From Oceanicola sp. (GTDB lineage Bacteria; Pseudomonadota; Alphaproteobacteria; Rhodobacterales; Rhodobacteraceae): a stretch of DNA of 64,000 nucleotides. Under the pieces are notes generated by a model. The model had not been told where the DNA came from and ran no database searches. It saw nothing but the letters and a program-made list of their open reading frames with translations. Position numbers and translations under genes: made by a program. Within the stretch, counting starts at the first letter, position 1, and each line of letters begins with the position of its first letter. The stretch spans positions 3,418,062 through 3,482,061 of the forward strand of contig CP051231.1 of the NCBI GenBank assembly GCA_017792405.1. Direction: 5' to 3'. Shown here piece after piece: positions 34,438 through 42,772 of this stretch.

Positions 34438-37400
34438 TGAACGCTCTGATCGACGCCGCCTTCAGCCGCACCCGCGTGGTCGTGCTGATGCTCATCGCCA
34501 TTCTCACCGTCGGCGCCATCACCTATCAGGCCATCCCCAAGGAGAGCTTCCCCGAGGTCCAGATCCCCACCGTCTACGTCTCCACCTCGCTGGAGGGTAT
34601 CTCCCCCGAAGACGCCGAGCGCCTGCTGGTCAAACCGCTCGAAACCGAGCTGGCCGCGCTCACCGGCCTCAACAGCATGACCGGCACCGCCGCCGAGGGT
34701 CACGCCAGCGTCCAGCTTGAGTTCGACGCGGGGTTCGACCCCGACACCGCGCTCGACAAGGTGCGCGAGGCGGTGGACCGCGCCGCAGGCGAGCTGCCGA
34801 CCGACGCCACCGAACCCACGGTGACGGAGGTCAACACCGCGCTCTTCCCGATCCTCACCGCCATCCTCTCCGGCCCGGTGCCCGAGCGCACGCTCAACGC
34901 GCTGGCCAACGACCTGAAAGACAGGCTCGAGGGCGTGCCTGGCGTGCTCGAGGTGGATGTGGCCGGCGAACGCGTCGAGATGCTCGAGGTGCTGATCGAC
35001 CCAACGGTGTTCGAAACCTACAACCTCTCCTTCACCGAACTGACCAACCAGATCAGCCGCAACAACTTGCTCATCGCCGCCGGAGCCATCGAAAACGGCG
35101 CGGGCCGGATGGTGCTCAAGGTGCCGGGGCTGGTGGAGGATATCGGCGACATCATGGAAATGCCGGTCAAGGTCTCGGGCGATACCGTGGTGACCTTCGC
35201 CGATGTGGCCACCGTCCGGAACACCTTCGAAGACCCGGCCAGTTTTGCCCGGATCAACGGCCAGCCCGCCCTCGCGCTGGAGGTCAAAAAGCGCAGCGGC
35301 GCCAACATCATCGAAACCGTCGACACCGTGAAGCAAGCGGTCGCGGCGGCGCAGTCGCAATGGCCCGACAGCGTCCAGATCAACTACATGCAGGACGAGA
35401 GCAAGCAGGTCAAAACCATGCTCTCCGACCTCGAGTCTAACGTCATCGCCGCCGTGCTTCTGGTGATGATCGTCATCGTCTGGGCGCTCGGCCTGCGCTC
35501 CTCCATCCTCGTCGGCCTCGCCATTCCCGGCGCTTTTCTGGCCGGCGTCACTGCGCTCTTCTTCATGGGCTACACCATGAACATGGTGGTTCTCTTCAGC
35601 CTGATCCTCGTCGTCGGCATGCTGGTCGACGGCGCGATCGTGACGGTCGAGCTGGCCGACAGGCTGCTGAGCGAGGGCAAGACCCCGAAAGAGGCCTATG
35701 CGGCGGCGGCCAAGCGCATGGCCTGGCCGATCATCGCCTCCACGGCGACCACCCTCAGCGTGTTTTTCCCGCTCCTGTTCTGGTCCTCCACCGTGGGCCA
35801 ATTCATGAAGTTCCTGCCGATCACCGTGATCTTCACCCTCTCAGCCTCGCTCTTCATGGCGCTCGTCTTCATCCCCGTCCTCGGCGGGCTGATCGGCAAG
35901 CGCCAGCCCCAGAGCGCCGCGCAGCAGGCCCAGATCGCCGCCGCCGAGCATGGCGACCCGCGCCAGATGACCGGCGCCGCCGGGCTCTACGTGAAGGCGC
36001 TCGAATGGGCCATCCTCCGCCCCAGCCGCACCGTGATCTTCGCCGTGCTGGCGCTCTTCGCCTCCTTCCTCTGCTACGCCCAGTTCGGCAACGGCATCAC
36101 CTTCTTCCCCGAGTCCGAGCCCGATTTCGTGCAGGTCGAGGTCCGCGCCCGCGACAACTTCTCGATCTACGAGCAGGATACCCTCGTGCGGCAGGTCGAA
36201 ACCCGCCTGCTGAAATACGGCGAACTGCGCAGCGTCTACGCCCGCACCGGCTCCAACCGGCAGGCCGACGAAGAGGTGATCGGCACCGTCCAGCTCGAGC
36301 TGACGGATTGGGACACCCGCCGCCCCGCCGCCGAGATCGTCGAGCAGATCCGAGGCGAGATGCGCGCCGTTCCCGGCATCGACGTGCAGGTGCAGGTGCA
36401 AGCCGGCGGCCCGTCGCAGGGCAAGCCGGTCAACCTCGAGCTTGTCTCGCGTGACAGCGAGTTGCGGATCGCCGCCGTTCAAGAGGTCCGCGCCGCAATG
36501 GAGCGAATCGGCGGATTCACCGATATCACCGACACCACCCCCCTGCCCGGCGTCGAATGGGAGATCCGGCTCGACCGTTCCGAGGCCGCCCGCTTCGGCG
36601 CCGATGTCGCCCTGCTCGGGCAGGCTGTGCGGCTCCTGACGCAAGGCATCACCGTGGCCGACTACCGGCCCGACACCTCCGAGGAGGCCGTCGACATCAA
36701 GGTCCGCTTCCCCGCCGGCGACCGCTCCCTCGCCGAGCTCGAAAGCCTGCGCGTGCCCACCAATGCCGGGCTGATCCCGATCACCAACTTCGTCAGCTTC
36801 GCCCCTGCCCCGCGCAGCGGCACCATCAAGCGGATCGATCAGGAGCGGGTCACCACCCTCTCCGCCGATGTTTCCCCCGGCCTACTGGTGAATGATCAGA
36901 TCAACGCCCTGCGCGGCGCCATCGAGGCGATGGACCTGCCCGAAAGCGTCACATGGTCCTTCGCCGGTGAGGCGGAAGACCAGCAGGACGCCATGATCTT
37001 CCTGATCAGCGCCTTCATCGCCGCCCTCGGCATGATGGTTCTGGTGCTGCTGATCCAGTTCAACAGCTTCTATCAGGCCTTCACTATCATGGTCGCCATC
37101 GTCTTCTCCATCGCGGGCGTGCTGCTTGGCCTCACCGTCACCGGCAGGCCCTTCGGCGTGGTCATGGGCGGCATCGGGGTCATCGCGCTGGCCGGGATCG
37201 TGGTGAACAACAACATCGTGCTGATCGACACCTACAACGACCTCAAGCGCGCCGGCATGTCGCCGCTGGAGGCCGTTCTGCGCACCGGCGCCCAGCGCCT
37301 CCGCCCGGTGATCCTGACCTCCGGCACTACCGCCCTCGGCCTCGCGCCAATGGTGATCGGCGTCAGCGTCGACTTTTTTAGCCGCGAAATCGTCTACGGC

Positions 37401-37589
37401 GCGCCCTCCACCCAGATGTGGGTCGAACTCAGCTCCAGCATCGCAGGCGGACTGGTGTTCGCCACCGCCCTGACCCTCATCGTCACCCCCGCCATGCTGA
37501 TGCTCGGTGAAAAGCGCTCACGCCGAAGCCAGCGCCCGGAGGAAGCGCGCGCCGATCCTGCACCGACCAGCCCGGCACCATCGACCTGA
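34437..37589 (+). CDS. RND efflux transporter permease
   Basis: A 1050-residue protein with the RND layout: one N-terminal helix, a large periplasmic loop, six helices, a second loop and five more helices. In helix 4 the usual VDDAIV is VDGAIV, so one of the two proton-relay Asp residues is Gly. The helix-10 region reads ALAGIVVNNNIVLID, lacking the AcrB-type Lys. This places it outside the AcrB-like HAE1 group. The start is the ATG at 34437, overlapping the adaptor stop by one base; GTG at 34434 is possible. Confidence 0.92.
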   Translation: MNALIDAAFSRTRVVVLMLIAILTVGAITYQAIPKESFPEVQIPTVYVSTSLEGISPEDAERLLVKPLETELAALTGLNSMTGTAAEGHASVQLEFDAGFDPDTALDKVREAVDRAAGELPTDATEPTVTEVNTALFPILTAILSGPVPERTLNALANDLKDRLEGVPGVLEVDVAGERVEMLEVLIDPTVFETYNLSFTELTNQISRNNLLIAAGAIENGAGRMVLKVPGLVEDIGDIMEMPVKVSGDTVVTFADVATVRNTFEDPASFARINGQPALALEVKKRSGANIIETVDTVKQAVAAAQSQWPDSVQINYMQDESKQVKTMLSDLESNVIAAVLLVMIVIVWALGLRSSILVGLAIPGAFLAGVTALFFMGYTMNMVVLFSLILVVGMLVDGAIVTVELADRLLSEGKTPKEAYAAAAKRMAWPIIASTATTLSVFFPLLFWSSTVGQFMKFLPITVIFTLSASLFMALVFIPVLGGLIGKRQPQSAAQQAQIAAAEHGDPRQMTGAAGLYVKALEWAILRPSRTVIFAVLALFASFLCYAQFGNGITFFPESEPDFVQVEVRARDNFSIYEQDTLVRQVETRLLKYGELRSVYARTGSNRQADEEVIGTVQLELTDWDTRRPAAEIVEQIRGEMRAVPGIDVQVQVQAGGPSQGKPVNLELVSRDSELRIAAVQEVRAAMERIGGFTDITDTTPLPGVEWEIRLDRSEAARFGADVALLGQAVRLLTQGITVADYRPDTSEEAVDIKVRFPAGDRSLAELESLRVPTNAGLIPITNFVSFAPAPRSGTIKRIDQERVTTLSADVSPGLLVNDQINALRGAIEAMDLPESVTWSFAGEAEDQQDAMIFLISAFIAALGMMVLVLLIQFNSFYQAFTIMVAIVFSIAGVLLGLTVTGRPFGVVMGGIGVIALAGIVVNNNIVLIDTYNDLKRAGMSPLEAVLRTGAQRLRPVILTSGTTALGLAPMVIGVSVDFFSREIVYGAPSTQMWVELSSSIAGGLVFATALTLIVTPAMLMLGEKRSRRSQRPEEARADPAPTSPAPST

Positions 37590-37611
37590 CGGGGCCGACC
37601 TCAATAGCAGG

Positions 37612-37908
37612 TCACCCCTCCTGCGGCTGGGCCAATGTGTAAATGCTCACCGTCTTCTCCCGCACCATGTCGGCGACGGCAGCATCGAATGACTTGAAGT
37701 GCGCCGTCCCGACATGCACCCCAAACGCCGCCTCATCCGAATAAATCTCGTAAAGAAACACCCGGCTGCGATCCTCCGTCAGGCAAACATCAAACCGATG
37801 GCACCCCGGCTCATCCTCCAACGACCGACGGGCGTTCTCCAACATCAACGGTAGAAACGCCTCCATCTGACCGGCATGGGGCTCAAAAATCACGGTGACG
37901 ACATACAT
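37612..37908 (-). CDS. antibiotic biosynthesis monooxygenase (ABM)-domain protein
   Basis: A 98-residue single-domain protein of the dimeric alpha+beta barrel type, close to the YgiN/LsrG size. Typical features are VVTVIFEPHAGQMEAFLPLMLENARRS and EPGCHRFDVC followed by FLYEIYSDEAAFGVHVGTAHFK. The His residues of the last block line the cavity in this family. It lies at the end of the four-carbon acid operon. It may act on a reactive sugar-acid intermediate; no function is established. Confidence 0.82.
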   Translation of the reverse strand: MYVVTVIFEPHAGQMEAFLPLMLENARRSLEDEPGCHRFDVCLTEDRSRVFLYEIYSDEAAFGVHVGTAHFKSFDAAVADMVREKTVSIYTLAQPQEG

Positions 37909-37960
37909 GGGCTTTCCTTTCAGGCTGCGCTCTGAGCGCGTTGGTTGAGGCGGGCCTGCA

Positions 37961-39226
37961 TCATGTCAGCATCCCCAGCGCATCCTCGAAAAAAGTCTCG
38001 CCGCCGAAGTTGCCAGACTTGAGCGCAAGCGCCGCCGGGGCCGCCCCGAGCGTCTCTGTCCAAGGCACACCCGGAGCAATCTGGGGGCCGATCCTCAGCG
38101 CCTTGACCCCAAGCGCCGTCACCACCGCACCCGAGGTCTCTCCGCCCGCGACGACAATCCGGGTGAACCCTTCAGCCAGCAGCGCGCGGGCGACCGTGGC
38201 AAGCGTACGCTCCATGACCTCTCCGGCACGCACCCTGCCAAGCGCCGCCTGCGTGCGGGCCACTTCGGCAGGGTCCGATGAGCCGTAAATCAGCACCGGC
38301 GCATCGGCTGGCTGACCCAGTGCCCAGGCCACCAACGCCTCCGCCTCGCCGTCGCCCTCTGCGGCACGGGCGATATCAACCTTGCGGCTTGGCCAAACCG
38401 AGCAGGCACGCGCAACCTGCACACGGGTCGCCTCCGAGCAGCTGCCCGAAAGCACCAAAGCGCGGCCGGTCACGCTGGGCAGTTCCAGCGGCGTGGCCTC
38501 ACCCAGCGCGCCAATCGCGCGGTGATAGGCCGGCAGTCCAAGGGCAATGCCAGATCCGCCGGTGATAAACCGATGGCCTCCGATGGCCGTGCCAATAGCT
38601 CGCAGATCGGCGTTCATCACGGCATCCACCACGCCATAACGCCGCCCCTCCGCCCTGAGCGCATCCACCCGCACCCCAATCGCCTCAGTTCCCGACCGCA
38701 CATCATCGAGACAGATCAGCCCCGCCCGATGCTCACTCTGCCGCTCTATCAAGCGGATCAGGTTCGAGTCGCGCATCGGCGTCAGCGGATGGTCCTTCAT
38801 CGAGCTCTCCGCCAAAGGAACATCACCCACAAAAAGCTCGCCATTCGATACGGTGCGGCCATTGTCCGGGAAGGCCGGGCAAATCACTGCAAAGCCCTCG
38901 CCCAAATGCTCCAGCAACGCGTCCGCCACCGGGCCGATATTGCCGTCCTCCGTCGAGTCGAAAGTGGAGCAATATTTGAAAAGGATCTGCCCGGCACCTT
39001 GGGCCAAGAGCCAATCGGCCGCTTCAACCGCCTCCGCCACAGCCTCCTCTTTCGGCGCGGTGCGCGACTTCAGCGCCACCACCACCGCCTCGGCTCCATG
39101 GGCCTCGGTCGCCGCATCCGGCACGCCGATCACCTGCACAACCGACATGCCCTCCCGGGCAAGCGTGTTGGCAAGATCGGTCGCGCCGGTGAAGTCATCG
39201 GCAATGGCGCCAATCGTGATCGCCAT
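37961..39226 (-). CDS. otnK: four-carbon acid sugar kinase (OtnK/DtnK, DUF1537 family)
   Basis: A 421-residue kinase with both domains. The N-terminal domain opens with IGAIADDFTGATDLANTL (acid-binding DDFTG) and the C-terminal nucleotide-binding domain has VVAGGETSGAVVTALG. Family members phosphorylate D-threonate, D- or L-erythronate, or 3-oxo-tetronate at the 4-position. The gene follows the dehydrogenase after 3 bp and shares a GntR regulator and TRAP transporter. The exact stereoisomer cannot be read from sequence. Confidence 0.87.
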   Translation of the reverse strand: MAITIGAIADDFTGATDLANTLAREGMSVVQVIGVPDAATEAHGAEAVVVALKSRTAPKEEAVAEAVEAADWLLAQGAGQILFKYCSTFDSTEDGNIGPVADALLEHLGEGFAVICPAFPDNGRTVSNGELFVGDVPLAESSMKDHPLTPMRDSNLIRLIERQSEHRAGLICLDDVRSGTEAIGVRVDALRAEGRRYGVVDAVMNADLRAIGTAIGGHRFITGGSGIALGLPAYHRAIGALGEATPLELPSVTGRALVLSGSCSEATRVQVARACSVWPSRKVDIARAAEGDGEAEALVAWALGQPADAPVLIYGSSDPAEVARTQAALGRVRAGEVMERTLATVARALLAEGFTRIVVAGGETSGAVVTALGVKALRIGPQIAPGVPWTETLGAAPAALALKSGNFGGETFFEDALGMLT

Positions 39227-39229
39227 GGG

Positions 39230-40324
39230 TCAGCCCAGCAGGTCCAGCAACTCTTTGGTCACCGCAACGGTGCCCATGTCACCGCCAAACTCCATCGGCC
39301 GCAGGCGGTTCTCCTCGAACCCGTCCTGCACCGCCGTCTCGACCAGTTCCGCCGCCTCTGCCCAGGCCTCGTTGCCGCTGCGCTCCGCGAGGTAGTCGAG
39401 CATCAGCGCACCCGAGAGCACAGCGGCGAGCGGGTTGGCCTTGTCCTGCCCCATGATGTCGGGCGCCGAGCCATGGGCGGGCTGGAACAGGCCCACCTCG
39501 TCCCCGATCTCCGCGCAGGCGGCCATGCCCATGCCGCCAACCAACCCGCCGCCAAGGTCAGACAGGATGTCGCCAAACATGTTCTCCATCACCATCACGT
39601 CGAACTCCCAGGGCTTGCGGATCAGGTCCAGCGCCTGCGCGTCGACGTAATTGTGCGTGGCCTCCACCTCCGGATACTGCGGCGACACCTCGTCGAAGAT
39701 CTTCCGGAAGAAGGCCATCGAGTTGAACACATTGGCCTTGTCCACGCAGGTCAGCTTGCCGGGACGGCCTCGCGCCTTACGCTTCTCGGCCAGCCGGAAT
39801 CCAAAGTGAAACAGCTTTTCTGTCGTGGGCCGGGTGATGCGGAGCGTGTCGCGCACCTCGTCATCGCTGGCGAAATTGGGGCGCCCGTGGGTGGCAGCGG
39901 AAAAGAACAGCCCTTCGGTGGACTCGCGTAAGATCACCATGTCGATCCCGGCGGCGCGCGGGTCTGCCAGCCGCTGCGGCGCGTTCGGGTAGGCCTTTAC
40001 CGGTCGCACACCGGCATAAAGGCCATATCGGTCCCGCAAGCGCAGGTGCGGGGCAATCTCGGTGCCATCCTCATGCCGCACCGAGGGCAGGCCGATCGCG
40101 CCAAGGAAGATCGCGTCAAGCTCACCCGCACGGGCCTCTCCGCCGGGCTCGATATCGCGCCCGGTTTCCTTGAAGTAGCCAGCCCCGGCGGTGATCTCCT
40201 CATAGCGCAGCGCGGGCAGCCCGGCCTTGGCCACGGCGGCATCCACAACCTCGACCGCCGCGTTTGCTACGTCCACACCTATCCCGTCGCCCCGGATGAG
40301 GGCGATGCTCAGCTTGTCTGACAT
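39230..40324 (-). CDS. isocitrate/isopropylmalate/tartrate dehydrogenase family (beta-decarboxylating dehydrogenase)
   Basis: A 364-residue enzyme. The N-terminal GDGIGVDV, the substrate segment RESTEGLFFS, and the metal/cofactor region ENMFGDILSDLGGGLVGGMGMA are those of the LeuB/Icd/tartrate-dehydrogenase family. SGALMLDYL follows. GGAAGGAAA precedes the ATG at 40324. It oxidises and decarboxylates a 2-hydroxy acid. With the kinase it may act on a four-carbon acid phosphate, or on tartrate or malate. This differs from the D-threonate pathway, in which a PdxA2-type enzyme does that step. Confidence 0.86.
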   Translation of the reverse strand: MSDKLSIALIRGDGIGVDVANAAVEVVDAAVAKAGLPALRYEEITAGAGYFKETGRDIEPGGEARAGELDAIFLGAIGLPSVRHEDGTEIAPHLRLRDRYGLYAGVRPVKAYPNAPQRLADPRAAGIDMVILRESTEGLFFSAATHGRPNFASDDEVRDTLRITRPTTEKLFHFGFRLAEKRKARGRPGKLTCVDKANVFNSMAFFRKIFDEVSPQYPEVEATHNYVDAQALDLIRKPWEFDVMVMENMFGDILSDLGGGLVGGMGMAACAEIGDEVGLFQPAHGSAPDIMGQDKANPLAAVLSGALMLDYLAERSGNEAWAEAAELVETAVQDGFEENRLRPMEFGGDMGTVAVTKELLDLLG

Positions 40325-40340
40325 GATGTTTCCTTCCGGC

Positions 40341-41012
40341 CTAAAGCTGGCCCAGCTTGTATTTTTCCAGAATGGCCAGCAGTTCTTCGGCGGACCTCGT
40401 GCGGTGCTGTTTGAACAGGCGCCGCACGGAATCGCCGTCGCCTGCCCGCAGGTAATTGAGAATTTCACGATGCTCCTGCGTGGAGCGATGGGGCGGCCCG
40501 CGCATCCGCATCGTCACAACCCGCGCCCGATGCGCCTGATCGTAAAGGGCGCGCACAAAGTCCTTCAGGCGGCGATTGCCCTGCAGGTCGAGCAGGATCT
40601 GGTGAAAGCGGTCATCGGCCTCGGCCCAAGTATCAAGGTCTTCGCTCTCCAGTGCGGCCTCCATCTCGGCAGTGGCCTGCTCCAGCGGGGCAAGCTCCGC
40701 CTCGCCAGGGTTCGTTTCGGCGTAGCGGGCGGCGGCATCGGGCTCCAGCGAGGTGAGGATCTGGTAGATCTCGCGCATGTCCTCGGCCCGGATCGGCAAC
40801 ACCCGCACGCCCCGGCGCGGGATCAGCTCGACCAGCCCCTCCGCCTCCAGCCGGATCAGCGCCTCGCGCACCGGGGTCCGGCTCATCCCGAGCCTGATCG
40901 CGATTTCCGGCTCGGGCGCCTGAAAGCCGGGCGGCATCCGGTTGGTCCGGATCTCGTCCTTCAGCCGCTCATAGGCAGCCTCGACGCGCGATGATTTGAC
41001 AGCCTCTGCCAT
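40341..41012 (-). CDS. GntR-family transcriptional regulator, FCD domain
   Basis: A 223-residue regulator. The N-terminal winged helix (AYERLKDEIRTNRMPPGFQAPEPEIAIRLGMSRTPVREALIRLEAEGLV) precedes an all-helical FCD effector domain with metal-site residues (DDRFHQIL, EHREILNYL). GAGAGGGA lies about 9 bp before the ATG at 41012. It is first in the kinase operon and divergent from the TRAP genes, so it probably controls both. Confidence 0.9.
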   Translation of the reverse strand: MAEAVKSSRVEAAYERLKDEIRTNRMPPGFQAPEPEIAIRLGMSRTPVREALIRLEAEGLVELIPRRGVRVLPIRAEDMREIYQILTSLEPDAAARYAETNPGEAELAPLEQATAEMEAALESEDLDTWAEADDRFHQILLDLQGNRRLKDFVRALYDQAHRARVVTMRMRGPPHRSTQEHREILNYLRAGDGDSVRRLFKQHRTRSAEELLAILEKYKLGQL

Positions 41013-41060
41013 CCGGTCCGTTCCCTCTCGTTTCGGCAACAATTGCACCTCAGGGGGAGG

Positions 41061-41113
41061 TCGTCAAATAAATTAATGCATACATTGACGAATGCGATGC
41101 AAAATGCCTTAGT
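41061..41113 (+). promoter_or_regulatory. promoter and GntR-box candidate of the second TRAP operon
   Basis: TTGACG (41085-41090) and CTTAGT (41108-41113) form a -35/-10 pair with a 17-nt spacer. TGCATACA (41077-41084), one base off the TGTATACA form common in FadR-type GntR sites, adjoins the -35. A wider inverted repeat, TCGTCAA (41061-41067) and TTGACGA (41085-41091), frames it. The GntR product encoded next door is the likely binder. Confidence 0.5.
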
Positions 41114-41173
41114 GTGCGGACTTGCCGGTGCTCCGGCCCAGATATTGCCCACCCGTGGGCGTGAGGAGGAAAG

Positions 41174-42193
41174 ATGAAACGGATGATTCTGACGGCGGCG
41201 ACCCTGTCGCTCGCCGCCACGGTGGCCAGTTCGGAAACGGTTCTCAAGATCCAGTCGTCGGCGCAAAGCGGCGCCTATGAATACAGCTATCTCGAGGATG
41301 AATGGGGCAAGCGCCTCGCCGCCATGACGGGCGGCGAAGTGACCGTCGAGTTCTTCCCGATCAACGCGATCGTCGACCGCAATGAAACGCCTGAGGCCGT
41401 GATGGCCGGGGTGCTCAGCGGCGACCTGAACTCCGTGGCCTATTTCACCGGCCGCAACCCCGCCTTCGCCATCATGGGCGACCTTATCGCAGGCTACGAT
41501 TCGCCCGAGCAGGTGCAAACCTTCTGCCGCCACGGCGGCGGGCGCGATGCGCTTCAGGAGCTTTGGGAGTCGGTCCTGCCGGGCGCCATGCACGTGGTTG
41601 GCTGCGGCGCAGTCTCCAAGGAAGCGCTGGTCTCCAAGGTCGAAATCCGCGGCGTGGCCGATCTCGAAGGCGTCAAGATCCGCTCGCCCTCGGGCCTCGC
41701 CGCCACGGTCTTCCAGAAGGCAGGCGCCGCGCCGGTCTCGATGTCGATCAGCGATGTCTTCACCTCGCTGGAGAAGGGCGTCATCGATGCCGCCGATGCC
41801 TCGGCCTACATCAACAACTCGACCAGCGGCTTCCATCAGGTGGCCAAGTTCCCGCTCTACCCGGGCATCCACTCGATGGCGATGCGCCAGTTCGTCATCA
41901 ATCAGGGCGTCTGGGATGGCATGACCGAAGATCAGCAACTGGCCGTCGAAACGTGGTTCTACGCCGCCTATGACGACCTGCGCCGCCAACTCGATCTGCA
42001 AGACAAGCAGCAGGTGCAGGCCGATGAGGCCGCCGGTGATATCACCGTGGTCGACTGGAGCCAGGAAGAGCGCGACAAGTTCCGCGTGCTGGCCGCCGAA
42101 GCCTGGGAAGAGACCGCCGACAAGTCGCCCGAGGCGCGCAAGGCGCTCGACGCCCACTACGCCTTCATGAAGCAGATCGGCCTGCTGAAGTAA
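41174..42193 (+). CDS. TRAP transporter substrate-binding protein (DctP family, second system)
   Basis: A 339-residue periplasmic protein with a signal peptide ending near SSETVL (residue 20). Later motifs GVKIRSPSGLAATVFQKAGAAPV and LEKGVIDAADAS fit DctP, with the binding Arg in KIRSP. AGGAGG is 5 bp before the ATG. It heads the TRAP operon that diverges from the four-carbon acid kinase genes, so a tetronate-like acid is the best ligand guess. Confidence 0.9.
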   Translation: MKRMILTAATLSLAATVASSETVLKIQSSAQSGAYEYSYLEDEWGKRLAAMTGGEVTVEFFPINAIVDRNETPEAVMAGVLSGDLNSVAYFTGRNPAFAIMGDLIAGYDSPEQVQTFCRHGGGRDALQELWESVLPGAMHVVGCGAVSKEALVSKVEIRGVADLEGVKIRSPSGLAATVFQKAGAAPVSMSISDVFTSLEKGVIDAADASAYINNSTSGFHQVAKFPLYPGIHSMAMRQFVINQGVWDGMTEDQQLAVETWFYAAYDDLRRQLDLQDKQQVQADEAAGDITVVDWSQEERDKFRVLAAEAWEETADKSPEARKALDAHYAFMKQIGLLK

Positions 42194-42208
42194 CACAAAA
42201 AGACGAGA

Positions 42209-42240
42209 GGGAGGGGCTAGCCGCCGTGCTGGCCCCTCCC
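42209..42240 (+). other. intercistronic stem-loop after the second DctP gene
   Basis: The left arm (42209-42221, GGGAGGGGCTAGC) and right arm (42228-42240, GCTGGCCCCTCCC) pair over 13 bp including one G-U pair, with a 6-nt loop. It is followed by GTCACAC, not a T run. It is the longest of the stem-loops at binding-protein/permease junctions here. Confidence 0.7.
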
Positions 42241-42259
42241 GTCACACGGGGAGGGGCAG

Positions 42260-42772
42260 ATGCAGGCATATGTAACGATCATGGGGAAGATCTCTGTCTT
42301 CCTCGGCAAGGTCTGCGGGGTGTTCTACCTCGCGGCGGTGGGCCTCTCGCTCTACGAGGTCTTCATGCGCTACGTGCTCGGCGCGCCCACTTCATGGACC
42401 TCCGAAACGATTATGGTCTTGGTGGCCACCGCCTGGATGCTCTGCGTCGGCGCCGTCACCCAGCAACGCCGCCACATCACCGTCACCACCATGGAAATTC
42501 TCGTCGGCGAGAAGCTCTGGAACCGCATGAAAAGGGTCGCCATCGTCCTGTCGATGATCGGCGTGGCCGGGCTGCTGATCATGCTCTGGGGGCCGATGGT
42601 GAAGGTGCTGAAAGCACCGCAGACGACCGGCAGCGCCTTTGATCCCTACGCTCCCACCTACGTCAAGACCATGCTCGTCGCCTCGGTGGTGCTCTACTTC
42701 CTCCAGTTGCTCGCCAACCTCCTCACGCCCGCCGCCAAGCGGCCCGCCTCCGCCGGAATGGGAGTGGAATAA
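42260..42772 (+). CDS. TRAP transporter small permease (DctQ family, second system)
   Basis: A 170-residue membrane protein with four hydrophobic segments. The YEVFMRYVLGAPTSWTSETIMVLVATAWMLCVGAVTQQRRHITV region is the conserved DctQ block. GGGGAGGGGC lies just upstream of the ATG. Its TAA overlaps the next ATG (TAATG), coupling it to the large subunit. Confidence 0.9.
   Translation: MQAYVTIMGKISVFLGKVCGVFYLAAVGLSLYEVFMRYVLGAPTSWTSETIMVLVATAWMLCVGAVTQQRRHITVTTMEILVGEKLWNRMKRVAIVLSMIGVAGLLIMLWGPMVKVLKAPQTTGSAFDPYAPTYVKTMLVASVVLYFLQLLANLLTPAAKRPASAGMGVE

Noticed and set aside
37597..37613. GACCT/AGGTC repeat between the RND and ABM genes as a terminator
   Set aside because: The stem is only 5 bp with a 7-nt loop and no T run.
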